Part shown: positions 1 to 7,312 of the stretch, piece by piece | Position numbering within the stretch: position 1 is the stretch's first letter | Layout: each line of letters opens with the position of its first letter | NCBI RefSeq assembly: GCF_003688995.1 | Contig: NZ_PENI01000024.1 | Span: forward strand, 1 to 64,000 | From: Streptomyces shenzhenensis | GTDB lineage: Bacteria; Actinomycetota; Actinomycetes; Streptomycetales; Streptomycetaceae | Direction of reading: 5' to 3' | DNA: 64,000 nt | Notes under the pieces: model-generated | The model's input: only the letters and a program-made list of their open reading frames with translations | What the model was told of the DNA's origin: nothing | Database searches by the model: none | Program-made: the position numbers and the translations under genes

Positions 1-6
1 CGTAGT

Positions 7-125
7 GTTTCGGTGGTCATAGCGTGAGGGAAACGCCCGGTTACATTCCGAACCCGGAAGCTAAGCCTTACAGCGCCGATGGTACTGCAGGGGGGACCCT
101 GTGGGAGAGTAGGACACCGCCGAAC
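7..125 (+). rRNA. rrf: 5S ribosomal RNA
   Basis: The sequence starts with GTTTCGGTGGTCATAGCG and ends ACACCGCCGAAC, the conserved ends of actinobacterial 5S rRNA, which pair with each other to form helix I. Length is about 119 nt. It is the last gene of an rRNA operon whose 16S and 23S genes lie to the left of the window. The exact 5' and 3' ends are inferred by homology and may be off by 1-2 nt. Confidence 0.96.
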
Positions 126-137
126 AAAAATTGAGGG

Positions 138-168
138 AAACCCCGCATTCTTTGAATGCGGGGTTTTC
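138..168 (+). terminator. rRNA operon terminator
   Basis: A 13-bp perfect stem (AAACCCCGCATTC paired with GAATGCGGGGTTT) with a 3-nt loop follows the 5S gene by about 12 nt and ends in a T-rich run. This is a typical intrinsic terminator for the rRNA operon. Confidence 0.9.
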
Positions 169-186
169 TGCGTCTAGGGTCGAAAC

Positions 187-831
187 ATGCGCTATGACCT
201 GGTCGTCTTCGACAACGACGGTGTGCTCGTGGACAGCGAGCCCATCTCCAACCGGCTGCTCGCCGCCTATCTCACCGAACTGGGCCATCCGACCTCCTAC
301 GAGGACTCCCTGCGTGACTACATGGGGGCCGCCCTGCATCGCGTGCACGATCTGGTGGCGGACCGGACCGGACAGCGGCTGCCGGACGACTTCGACGACG
401 TCTTCCACGCGCGCGTGTTCGCCGCGTTCGAGCGGGAGTTGAAGCCGGTGAGCGGGGCCGTCGAGGTGCTGGAGAAGCTGGCCGCGGACGGGGTGCCGTA
501 CTGCGTGGCGTCCTCCGGGAGCCATGAGCGGATCCGGGTGGGGCATCGGACGACCGGGCTCGACCGCTGGTTCGAGGACTCCAGGATCTTCAGCTCGCAG
601 GACGTGGGGCGCGGGAAGCCGGCGCCGGATCTGTTCCTGTACGCGGCCGAACGGATGGGGGTCGCTCCGGAGCGGTGTGTCGTCGTGGAGGACAGTCCGC
701 TGGGTGTGCGGGCGGCCGTCGCCGCCGGGATGGACGTGTACGGGTTCACCGCCATGACACCACCGGAGAAGCTGGCCGGCGCCGGACAACTCTTCTCCGA
801 CATGCGGGAGTTGACCGACCTGCTGATATGA
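187..831 (+). CDS. HAD-superfamily phosphatase, beta-phosphoglucomutase-like
   Basis: A 214-residue cytoplasmic HAD hydrolase. Motif I is FDNDGVLVDSEP near residue 8, where the first Asp is the nucleophile. The second Asp of the usual DxD is preceded by Asn, as in many sugar-phosphate phosphatases of this subfamily. Motif II is VASSGS near residue 106, the motif III lysine is in GKPAPDLF near residue 145, and motif IV is VVEDSPLGV near residue 163. Length and the helical cap at residues 20-80 fit the beta-phosphoglucomutase/GPH group. The substrate cannot be read from the sequence; a sugar phosphate is likely. It is a single gene just after the rRNA operon. Confidence 0.85.
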   Translation: MRYDLVVFDNDGVLVDSEPISNRLLAAYLTELGHPTSYEDSLRDYMGAALHRVHDLVADRTGQRLPDDFDDVFHARVFAAFERELKPVSGAVEVLEKLAADGVPYCVASSGSHERIRVGHRTTGLDRWFEDSRIFSSQDVGRGKPAPDLFLYAAERMGVAPERCVVVEDSPLGVRAAVAAGMDVYGFTAMTPPEKLAGAGQLFSDMRELTDLLI

Positions 832-907
832 ACCCGGGCATCCGGCCGGGGTCGCGGGCGTCGTCCTCGCCGAAGAAAAGGTGAGGGAAATTCATCTTTG
901 GCTGGAT

Positions 908-937
908 CTACCCACGGGTAGCCCGGGGCCCTACGCT
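908..937 (+). promoter_or_regulatory. Inverted repeat and promoter of the MFS gene
   Basis: CTACCC-AC-GGGTAG at 908-921 is a perfect 6-bp inverted repeat. A -10-like TACGCT sits at 932-937, only 7 nt before the ATG at 945, so the mRNA is probably leaderless or nearly so. The palindrome lies across the -35 region, a good place for a repressor. No regulator gene is adjacent, so the binding protein is unknown. Confidence 0.5.
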
Positions 938-944
938 CGCCGCC

Positions 945-2171
945 ATGACTGATGTGCTGCGGCGCGGCAGGGCCTCGTTGGCGTTCGGTTTCTTCGCCCA
1001 GGGCGCCGCGTTCGCCCTCCTCGTGACGCGCATTCCGGCCATCCAGGACCGGTACGGCGTCTCCGACGCGCTGCTGCCCCTGTTCCTGGCCGCCGTACCG
1101 GTGCTCGCGGGGATCGGCAGTGTGACCACCGAGCAGGTGGTGAAGCGCATACGGCCCAGCCGAGTGCTGCGCTGGTCCCAGCCCGCGGTGCTGCTGGCGC
1201 TGCTCGGTGTCGGCGCCGGCGGTGACCTGGCCGTGCTGGCGGTGACGCTCGCGGCGTTCGGGCTGGCCGTCGGGGCGCTGGACGCCTCGATGAACATGCT
1301 CGGGGTGAGCCTGCAACGGGCGTACGGGCGCAGCATCATGCTCAGCTTCCATGCCGTGTTCAGCCTGGGCGGGATCGTGGGGGCCTCGCTGGCCTGGGCG
1401 GGCGCGCACTGGAAGCTGGCGCTGTGGGTGTCGTATCTGCCGGTGGTGGCCGTGCTGCTGCCGGCGGTTCTGGTGGCGAGCCGGTGGTACGTGGACGGCA
1501 GACCGGCGCCCGCGGCGGACGGAACGGGCGGGGACGACGGCGCGGACGGCGGGGGTGTCGTCTTCCGGGCGCTGCTTCCGCTGTGTCTGGTGATGGCCTT
1601 CGCGTACATCGGGGACTCGACCGTCTCCAACTGGAGCGCGAAGTATCTGAAGGACGTGCTGGGGAGTTCGGAGCAGCTGGCGACGGTTCCGTACAACGTA
1701 TACATGGTGACGACGCTGGTGGGCCGGGCCGTGGGGGACTTCGGGGTGCGGCGGTTCGGGGCGGTGGCGGTCGTACGGCTGGGGTCGCTGACGGCGGCGG
1801 CCGGGTTCGCGGTGGTGGCGGCTGCGCCGGGCGCCTGGGCCGGGATGCTCGGGTTCACCCTGCTGGGGCTCGGGCTGTGTGTGCTGGTGCCGCAGACGTT
1901 CGCGGCGGCGGGACGGCTGTTCCCGGGGTCCTCGGACGCGGCGATCGCCCGGCTCAACGTCTTCAACTACGTGGGTTTTCTGGTCGGTTCGCCGTTGGTG
2001 GGGGTGCTCGGAGACGCCTGGGGATACCGCTGGGCGATGCTCGTGCCGATGGTGTTGGTGCTGGTGACACTGGTGTACGCCAGGTCCTTCGAGGCTCGGC
2101 CTGACCGATACGGTGGCGAGCATGAGCGGTCGCGCACAGCTGATGTGGGACGAGGCAGTAACGGGCTATGA
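945..2171 (+). CDS. MFS transporter
   Basis: A 408-residue integral membrane protein with about twelve hydrophobic segments. It starts RGRASLAFGFFAQGAAF and has the inter-TM basic loop typical of the major facilitator superfamily. Weak resemblance to the YbjJ-type sugar/drug efflux group comes from the early TRIPAIQDRYGVSDALL stretch. A short hydrophilic loop rich in Asp and Gly (about residues 185-205) separates the two six-helix halves. The substrate is unknown. The 3' end overlaps acuC by 50 bp, so the two genes are probably cotranscribed. The start codon has no Shine-Dalgarno sequence and follows a -10-like element by 7 nt. Confidence 0.85.
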   Translation: MTDVLRRGRASLAFGFFAQGAAFALLVTRIPAIQDRYGVSDALLPLFLAAVPVLAGIGSVTTEQVVKRIRPSRVLRWSQPAVLLALLGVGAGGDLAVLAVTLAAFGLAVGALDASMNMLGVSLQRAYGRSIMLSFHAVFSLGGIVGASLAWAGAHWKLALWVSYLPVVAVLLPAVLVASRWYVDGRPAPAADGTGGDDGADGGGVVFRALLPLCLVMAFAYIGDSTVSNWSAKYLKDVLGSSEQLATVPYNVYMVTTLVGRAVGDFGVRRFGAVAVVRLGSLTAAAGFAVVAAAPGAWAGMLGFTLLGLGLCVLVPQTFAAAGRLFPGSSDAAIARLNVFNYVGFLVGSPLVGVLGDAWGYRWAMLVPMVLVLVTLVYARSFEARPDRYGGEHERSRTADVGRGSNGL

Positions 2172-3294
2172 CTTCGGCCCGGACCATCCGATGGACCCGG
2201 TCCGGCTGGAGCTGACCCGGAGGCTGGTGGGGGCCCTGGGGCTCGATCGCGCGGTGGAGATCGTCGCGGCGAAGCCGGCCGGTCGGTCCACACTGCGGCT
2301 GGTCCACCGGGAGGACTACATCGAGGCCGTGAAGGCGGCCTCGGCGGATCCCGGATCGGCGGACGGCTCGTACGGCCTGGGGACGGTGGACGATCCCGCG
2401 TTCGCCGGGATGCACGAGGTGTCCGCGCTGATCGCGGGCCAGTCGGTGGCGGCCGCGGAGGCGGTGTGGCACGGGGACGCGCTGCACGCGGTGAACTTCA
2501 CGGGCGGGCTGCACCACGCGATGCCGGGGGCCGCGTCGGGGTTCTGCATCTACAACGACGCCGCGCTGGCGATCGCGCGGCTGCTGGAACTCGGCGCCGA
2601 GCGGGTCGCGTACGTGGACGTGGACGTGCACCACGGGGACGGGGTGCAGGCGGCGTTCTGGGAGGATCCGCGGGTCCTGACGATCTCGCTGCACGAACAC
2701 CCCAGGACGCTGTTCCCACAGACCGGGTGGCCGGAGGAGACCGGGGCGGAGTCGGCGGCGGGGTCCGCGGTGAACCTGCCGCTGCCGGCCGGTACCGGGG
2801 ACGCGGGGTGGCTGCGGGCGTTCCACGCCGTGGTGCCGGAGCTGGTCGCCGACTTCCGGCCCGAGGTGCTGGTGACGCAGCACGGGGCCGATACGCACTT
2901 CGAGGACCCGCTGGCCCATCTGGCGGTCTCGCTGGACGCGCAGCGGGCGGTGCAACTGGCCTGCCACGACCTGGCGCACGAGCACGCGGGCGGCCGGTGG
3001 ATCGCGCTGGGCGGGGGCGGGTACGAGGTGGTGGACGTCGTGCCGCGCTCCTGGACGCATCTGGTGGGGATCGCGGCGGGGCGGCCGGTGGCGCCGGAGA
3101 CCGTGATCCCCGAGGGGTGGCGGCAGGAAGTGTACGCCCGTACGCGGCAGTTGGGGCCGGTGCGGATGACCGACGGGCGCTGGCCCGTGTCCTGGGCCGA
3201 CTGGGAGTCGGGGTACGACCCGGCCGACCGCCTGGACCAGGCCGTACGGGCGACCCGCCGGGCGGTGTTCCCGCTGCGCGGGCTGCTGGCGTGA
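2122..3294 (+). CDS. acuC: AcuC-type histone deacetylase-family protein
   Basis: A 390-residue zinc-dependent deacylase of the class I/II histone deacetylase fold. The hallmark metal-site motif DVDVHHGDG lies near residue 173, with the catalytic His pair in GGLHHAMPGAASGF near residue 137 and a further ligand Asp in the QHGADTH stretch near residue 255. In Bacillus, AcuC deacetylates and reactivates acetyl-CoA synthetase; the same role is inferred here. The ATG at 2122 is preferred over an in-frame GTG at 2113. The gene overlaps the MFS gene. No acetyl-CoA synthetase gene is adjacent. Confidence 0.88.
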   Translation: MSGRAQLMWDEAVTGYDFGPDHPMDPVRLELTRRLVGALGLDRAVEIVAAKPAGRSTLRLVHREDYIEAVKAASADPGSADGSYGLGTVDDPAFAGMHEVSALIAGQSVAAAEAVWHGDALHAVNFTGGLHHAMPGAASGFCIYNDAALAIARLLELGAERVAYVDVDVHHGDGVQAAFWEDPRVLTISLHEHPRTLFPQTGWPEETGAESAAGSAVNLPLPAGTGDAGWLRAFHAVVPELVADFRPEVLVTQHGADTHFEDPLAHLAVSLDAQRAVQLACHDLAHEHAGGRWIALGGGGYEVVDVVPRSWTHLVGIAAGRPVAPETVIPEGWRQEVYARTRQLGPVRMTDGRWPVSWADWESGYDPADRLDQAVRATRRAVFPLRGLLA

Positions 3295-3305
3295 GCGCTC
3301 CGCCG

Positions 3306-3334
3306 GTCGTGCAGTTCCCCCGCGCCCCTTTGGA
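3306..3334 (-). repeat. Partial copy of the GGGGCGCGGGGAAC intergenic repeat
   Basis: Read on the minus strand this is AAGGGGCGCGGGGGAACTGC followed by ACGAC, the core of the element found three times at 36073-36264 and once at 44222-44277. It starts 12 bp after the acuC stop codon. Only the first half of the unit is present. Confidence 0.6.
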
Positions 3335-3390
3335 GCGGTGGTGCGGGGTTTTGGGTGCGGTGGGGTCTGTGGTGGGCCAGGATCGGTGGC

Positions 3391-4206
3391 GTGTTGAGCA
3401 TCGGAGCGCTCCGCGCGCATCTGCTGGCCGCCCGTATCGCCGGGCCGGTGGCCACCTCGCGGGAGGAGAGCCTGCGCAGTTACCGGCTCTTCGCCGCTCG
3501 CGATCCCCGTGCACTGATCGGGATCGATCCCGAACTCCCGTGGGAACAACGGGACTTGATCGAGCTGATGGCGCGGAGATGCGGGGTTTCGGCTGATCCC
3601 CGGCACACTTCCGGCCATGATGTGATCGACCCGGAGCTGACCGTCGCCGCGCTGGACGCCTTCGCGGAGCGCATCGGGGCCGCGGCCCGGTGCGGCACCC
3701 CGGTGCTGTTCGGCACCGGGCACCCGCACCGCCTGCTCGGCTTCTACGCAGCCTTGGCGGACGCTCTGTCGGCGGCGGGATGTGACGTCCTCACCCCCGC
3801 GCAGGGTCGCCGTGTCGACATAACGACCCGGTTCGGACTACGTACGCACAACCTTGATTACGTACGGGGAGTCGCGCTGGTCCGGGAAGGCGCCGGTGAA
3901 CGCCCCGGTGGTGAGCCCGGCGCACATACGCACTCCCCGCTGCCGGTTCGGACCGTGCTGGCCGCCGCGGCGGAGGCCGGCGGGCCGCTGCCCGGGCTGG
4001 TGATCGGAGACCACGGCTGGGTCTGCGGAGCAGGTCAACTGGGGTTCGAGGCCATGGGGCTTGCGGACACCGACGACCCCGCGCCGTTCGTGGGCGAGGC
4101 CGAGGGGCGGGTGTCCGTCGTCGTTCCACTTGATGACGGAGTGCGGTCTGCTTACTACCGCCCGCTCACCCGCTACGTACTCAATCGAGCGTGTCTGTCA
4201 CAGTAG
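3391..4206 (+). CDS. Phosphatase-family protein of the bdtA locus
   Basis: A soluble 271-residue protein conserved in Streptomyces next to the bdtA regulator and generally annotated as a phosphatase. Visible landmarks are GTGHPHRLLGFYAALADAL near residue 109 (an N-terminal nucleotide- or phosphate-binding-like loop), IGDHGWVCGAGQLGFEAMGLAD near residue 212 and YYRPLTRYVLNR at the C-terminus. No classical HAD or tyrosine-phosphatase signature is clear, so the activity is uncertain. The GTG at 3391 is chosen because residues from there look conserved; an ATG at 3355 in frame would add 12 residues. The gene is followed by bdtA after 129 bp. Confidence 0.75.
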   Translation: MLSIGALRAHLLAARIAGPVATSREESLRSYRLFAARDPRALIGIDPELPWEQRDLIELMARRCGVSADPRHTSGHDVIDPELTVAALDAFAERIGAAARCGTPVLFGTGHPHRLLGFYAALADALSAAGCDVLTPAQGRRVDITTRFGLRTHNLDYVRGVALVREGAGERPGGEPGAHTHSPLPVRTVLAAAAEAGGPLPGLVIGDHGWVCGAGQLGFEAMGLADTDDPAPFVGEAEGRVSVVVPLDDGVRSAYYRPLTRYVLNRACLSQ

Positions 4207-4260
4207 GCCGCCGATGGGTGCACCTCTTCCCCACTCGCATCACCCGCATCTAGTCTGGGG

Positions 4261-4288
4261 AGTGAGCACGCAACGACGAAGAGTCACC
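4261..4288 (+). promoter_or_regulatory. Candidate BldD site in the bdtA promoter
   Basis: AGTGA at 4261-4265 and TCACC at 4284-4288 are inverted half-sites 18 bp apart, matching the early published BldD consensus AGTgA(n)TCACc. A -10-like TAGTCT lies just upstream at 4251-4256. bdtA was named as a BldD target, which fits, but the site was found by eye. Confidence 0.4.
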
Positions 4289-4335
4289 GGAAGGGGAAGC
4301 CGGTGGCCGTCGAGTGCGGAAGGTTCAGGTGTGTC

Positions 4336-4545
4336 ATGGCTGCTGGCGAGAGGCCTCTGAACGAGGTCGTATTCCTTACCGTGGCGGAGGTTGCCGCGGT
4401 GATGCGAGTGTCGAAGATGACCGTGTACCGGTTGGTGCACAGCGGTCATCTGCCCGCGATCCGGGTGGGGCGGTCCTTCCGCGTCCCGGAGCAAGCGGTC
4501 CACGAATACCTCCGCGAGAGCTATGTGGGGGTCGAAACGGCCTGA
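4336..4545 (+). CDS. bdtA: BldC-like excisionase-fold DNA-binding protein
   Basis: A 69-residue protein that is almost entirely one winged-helix (MerR/excisionase) domain. The helix-turn-helix reads FLTVAEVAAVMRVSKMTVYRL, then HSGHLPAIRVGRSFRVPE forms the wing. It closely resembles BldC-type small regulators and matches what I recall of S. coelicolor bdtA, a target of the master repressor BldD. There is no effector domain, so it probably binds DNA cooperatively on direct repeats, as BldC does. The ATG at 4336 is preferred over a GTG at 4303 because the conserved sequence begins MAAGERPLNEV. Confidence 0.87.
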   Translation: MAAGERPLNEVVFLTVAEVAAVMRVSKMTVYRLVHSGHLPAIRVGRSFRVPEQAVHEYLRESYVGVETA

Positions 4546-4677
4546 CGGCGGCTCCGGGCGTCCGCCCGGAGCACCTCGATTACGACCTCAGCCCTCAGGC
4601 GGGTAGGCTAGCCCCTCGTAGGTCGTATGGGCCCATGGCGCCCAGCACCGAGTGATGAGAAGTGAGCGAGGGTAGTC

Positions 4678-4776
4678 GTGGGCTCTGTTATCAAGAAGCG
4701 GCGCAAGCGGATGGCCAAGAAGAAGCACCGCAAGCTGCTCAAGCGCACGCGCGTTCAGCGTCGCAACAAGAAGTAA
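4678..4776 (+). CDS. Small ribosomal subunit protein bS22-type, 32 residues
   Basis: GTG at 4678 to TAA at 4776 encodes 32 residues starting MGSVIKKRRKRMAKKKHRKL, about half of them Lys or Arg. This is the AURKAIP1/COX24 domain signature; the family was identified as 30S protein bS22 in mycobacterial ribosomes. It is far below usual gene-calling length. A strong hairpin at 4808-4839 terminates transcription just after it. The preceding GAGCGAGGGTAGTC gives a plausible ribosome-binding site. The function, stabilising 30S rRNA, is by family. Confidence 0.88.
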   Translation: MGSVIKKRRKRMAKKKHRKLLKRTRVQRRNKK

Positions 4777-4807
4777 GGCTTCGACGCGAGCCGCGAGAGC
4801 TACATCT

Positions 4808-4839
4808 GTGGCCCCCCACCCGGAGCGGTGGGGGGCCAC
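4808..4839 (+). terminator. Intrinsic terminator after the bS22-type gene
   Basis: GTGGCCCCCCACC pairs with GGTGGGGGGCCAC, a perfect 13-bp stem with a 6-nt loop (CGGAGC), 31 bp past the stop codon. GC-rich terminators without a U-tract are normal in this genus. Confidence 0.85.
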
Positions 4840-4956
4840 AGGCGTATTCCGACCGGGGAATTTCCGGCGCCCCGGGCATCTGGTGGTCAGCACGGCGCAA
4901 CGTCGACCCGCTAAGTTGGCTCGAAGACGGGGACATACGGAAGAAAGGCGCTGATC

Positions 4957-6018
4957 TTGGGGAAGGTCGTGCTCGTGACCGGCGTGGCCCGGCAGCTGGG
5001 CGGCCGCTTCGTGCGGCGGATCCAGCGTGACCCCCAGGTGGACCGGGTCGTCGGCGTGGACGCGGTGCCGCCCGAGCACCATCTCGGCGGGGCCGACTTC
5101 ATCCAGGCCGACATCCGGCAGCCCACCATCGCCCGCGTCCTCGCCGAGACGGCCGCCGACACCGTCGTGCACCTGGACGTGACCGGCACGGCGCTGGGCA
5201 GCGGCAGCCGGGCCACGGTCAAGGAGACCAACGTCATCGGCACCATGCAGCTGCTCGGGGCCTGCCAGAAGTCGCCGACCGTGCGGCGGCTGGTCGTCAA
5301 GTCCAGCACCAACGTGTACGGGTCGGCGTCCCGCGACCCCGCCGTGTTCACCGAGACCACCTCGCCCAAGTCGCTGCCCAGCGGGGGCTTCGCCAAGGAC
5401 ACCGTGGAGGTCGAGGGGTACGTGCGCGGCTTCGCGCGGCGGCGGCCCGACGTGGCCGTGTGCGTCCTGCGGTTCGCCAACATCCTGGGGCCCAACGCCG
5501 ACACCCCCCTCGCCGCGTACTTCTCGCTGCCCGTCCTGCCGACCGTGTTCGGCTACGACCCGCGGCTGCAGTTCGTGCACGAGGACGATGTGATCGACGT
5601 TCTGCGGATCGCCGCCCACGAGCCGGCCCGGTCCACGCTCAACAGCGGCACCTTCAACATCGCAGGCGACGGTGTCCTGCTGCTCGCGCAGTGCTCCAGG
5701 CGCCTCGGGCGGCCCACGGTGCCGCTGCTGCTGCCCGCGGTCACCTGGACCGGCTCGCTGGTGCGTACGCTGGGTATGACGGACTTTTCACCCGAGCAGA
5801 TCCGGTTGCTCACCCACGGCCGGGTCGTGTCGACGGACCAGATGCGCGAGACCCTCGGCTTCCAGCCGAAGTACACGACCGCGGAGACCTTCGCGGACTT
5901 CGCGCGCAGCCGTGGTCCCGGGCTGCTGCCGCCGGAGGCCCTGGCCGGGGCCATCGACCGGATCGCCGCGCTGTCCCTGCGGGGCAGCGGCCACCCCCAG
6001 ACGCAGAGCGCCGATTGA
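4957..6018 (+). CDS. NAD-dependent epimerase/dehydratase (extended SDR)
   Basis: A 353-residue Rossmann-fold protein. Its N-terminus reads VVLVTGVARQLGGRFVRRI, a slightly altered TGxxGxxG dinucleotide-binding loop. The catalytic region contains SSTNVYGS but no canonical YxxxK follows: the usual Tyr region reads GGFAKDTVEVEGYV, with Lys present and Tyr not at the standard spacing. The protein may therefore be an atypical SDR or bind a nucleotide-sugar without classical chemistry. The start is TTG at 4957 behind AGAAAGG. It is separated from the downstream acyltransferase by 14 bp, so the two are an operon and may act together in lipid or envelope modification. Confidence 0.83.
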   Translation: MGKVVLVTGVARQLGGRFVRRIQRDPQVDRVVGVDAVPPEHHLGGADFIQADIRQPTIARVLAETAADTVVHLDVTGTALGSGSRATVKETNVIGTMQLLGACQKSPTVRRLVVKSSTNVYGSASRDPAVFTETTSPKSLPSGGFAKDTVEVEGYVRGFARRRPDVAVCVLRFANILGPNADTPLAAYFSLPVLPTVFGYDPRLQFVHEDDVIDVLRIAAHEPARSTLNSGTFNIAGDGVLLLAQCSRRLGRPTVPLLLPAVTWTGSLVRTLGMTDFSPEQIRLLTHGRVVSTDQMRETLGFQPKYTTAETFADFARSRGPGLLPPEALAGAIDRIAALSLRGSGHPQTQSAD

Positions 6019-6032
6019 GGAGCGCAGCAACG

Positions 6033-7073
6033 ATGGCGGACGCCAAGGTCATTCCGTTCGACGACGACCGGTCCCGCGGTTCCGCCGCGGCCCGGTCCAC
6101 GCGGCGCCGGAGCGCGGCGAGCCGGCGCTCGGGCGAGCCCGCGGCGGTGCGCGAGGTCCAGCCCCTCCCGGGACGGTTCCCGGAGCAGGACGAGGTGCCC
6201 GTGACCGGAGAGGATCAGCCGCCGCAGCCGGACCACGGTCTGGAGCAGCGGGTCGCGAGCGGCCTGGCTTTTCTGCGCCGGCGGCTGACCGGGGACTACG
6301 AGGTCGACGACTTCGGCTACGACGAGGAGCTGACCGACCAGGTACTGATGTCCGTGCTGCGCCCGGTGTACGAGAACTACTTCCGGGTCGACGTGAAGGG
6401 CATCGAGAACGTCCCGGCCGAGGGCGGCGCGCTGATCGTCGCCAACCATTCCGGGACGCTGCCGCTGGACGGGCTGATGATGCAGGTCGCCGTGCACGAC
6501 CACCATCCGGCGGGGCGGCATCTGCGGCTGCTCGCGGCCGATCTGGTCTTCGTGCTGCCGGTGGTCAACGAACTCGCCCGCAAGCTGGGCCACACCCTGG
6601 CCTGCGCGGAGGACGCCGAGCGGCTGCTCGCGGCGGGTGAGCTGGTCGGGGTGATGCCGGAGGGCTTCAAGGGCATCGGCAAGCCCTTCAGCGAGCGCTA
6701 CAAGCTCCAGCGGTTCGGGCGGGGCGGCTTCGTCTCCACGGCGCTGCGCAAGGGCGTGCCGATCATCCCCTGCTCGATCGTCGGGGCGGAGGAGATCTAC
6801 CCGATGATCGGCAACGCGAAGACCGTGGCGCGGCTGCTGGGGTTCCCGTACTTCCCGCTGACGCCGACCTTCCCCTGGCTGGGGCCGCTGGGCGCGATCC
6901 CGCTGCCGACGAAGTGGACGATCCAGTTCGGCGAGCCGATCCCGACGGACGGCTATCCGCCGGAGGCCGCGGACGACCCGATGCTGATGTTCAACCTGAC
7001 CGATCAGGTACGCGAACAGATCCAGCACACGCTGTACAAGCTGCTGGTGCAACGCCGGTCGGTGTTCTTCTAG
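6033..7073 (+). CDS. PlsC-type 1-acylglycerol-3-phosphate acyltransferase family protein
   Basis: A 346-residue protein with a charged, disordered N-terminus (about residues 1-75) and a C-terminal lysophospholipid acyltransferase domain. Motif I is VANHSGTLPLDG near residue 144, giving His and Asp spaced as HX6D instead of the textbook HX4D. Motif III is MPEGFKGIGK near residue 208. The true ATG is at 6033 behind AGGAG; the frame is open much further upstream but that part overlaps the epimerase. The gene probably acylates a phospholipid or glycolipid intermediate at the membrane. It is cotranscribed with the epimerase and followed by a strong terminator. Confidence 0.87.
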   Translation: MADAKVIPFDDDRSRGSAAARSTRRRSAASRRSGEPAAVREVQPLPGRFPEQDEVPVTGEDQPPQPDHGLEQRVASGLAFLRRRLTGDYEVDDFGYDEELTDQVLMSVLRPVYENYFRVDVKGIENVPAEGGALIVANHSGTLPLDGLMMQVAVHDHHPAGRHLRLLAADLVFVLPVVNELARKLGHTLACAEDAERLLAAGELVGVMPEGFKGIGKPFSERYKLQRFGRGGFVSTALRKGVPIIPCSIVGAEEIYPMIGNAKTVARLLGFPYFPLTPTFPWLGPLGAIPLPTKWTIQFGEPIPTDGYPPEAADDPMLMFNLTDQVREQIQHTLYKLLVQRRSVFF

Positions 7074-7099
7074 AGGGTGAACGGGGAGTCCGCCGCATG

Positions 7100-7133
7100 A
7101 CGGTGGGGCCCCGCACGGGAGGGGCCCCACCGT
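7100..7133 (+). terminator. Intrinsic terminator of the epimerase-acyltransferase operon
   Basis: ACGGTGGGGCCCC pairs with GGGGCCCCACCGT in a perfect 13-bp stem with an 8-nt loop, 26 bp after the acyltransferase stop codon. Confidence 0.85.
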
Positions 7134-7146
7134 CGTATGCGTGCGG

Positions 7147-7312
7147 CTAGGGCCTCTCGTTTGGATCATGCCGGGCTCGCGGGCCCTGGCACCGCGCCTC
7201 GCGGCGTTGTCGTCGGTTGTCAGGGCTCCGCCCTGCCGCCCTCCTCCGCCTTGCGATCCACGGCACCAGACCCCGCTCCCTGATCCGGCCTGATCCAAAC
7301 GAAAGACCCTAG
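7147..7312. mobile_element. 166-bp MITE-like element with 28-bp terminal inverted repeats
   Basis: The left end begins CTAGGGCCTCTCGTTTGGAT and the right end, read on the minus strand, begins CTAGGGTCTTTCGTTTGGAT. The ends match over 28 bp with three mismatches. The interior has further dyad symmetry and no coding sequence. Size, paired ends and the lack of a transposase make it a non-autonomous miniature element; I recall near-identical sequences as dispersed repeats in other Streptomyces genomes. CTAG at both ends may be a target duplication. The right-hand CTA supplies the TAG stop codon of rsbN. Confidence 0.75.

Noticed and set aside
5460..6032. In-frame N-terminal extension of the acyltransferase
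   Set aside because: It overlaps the epimerase gene and is Arg/Ala/Pro-rich; the ATG at 6033 has a ribosome-binding site.
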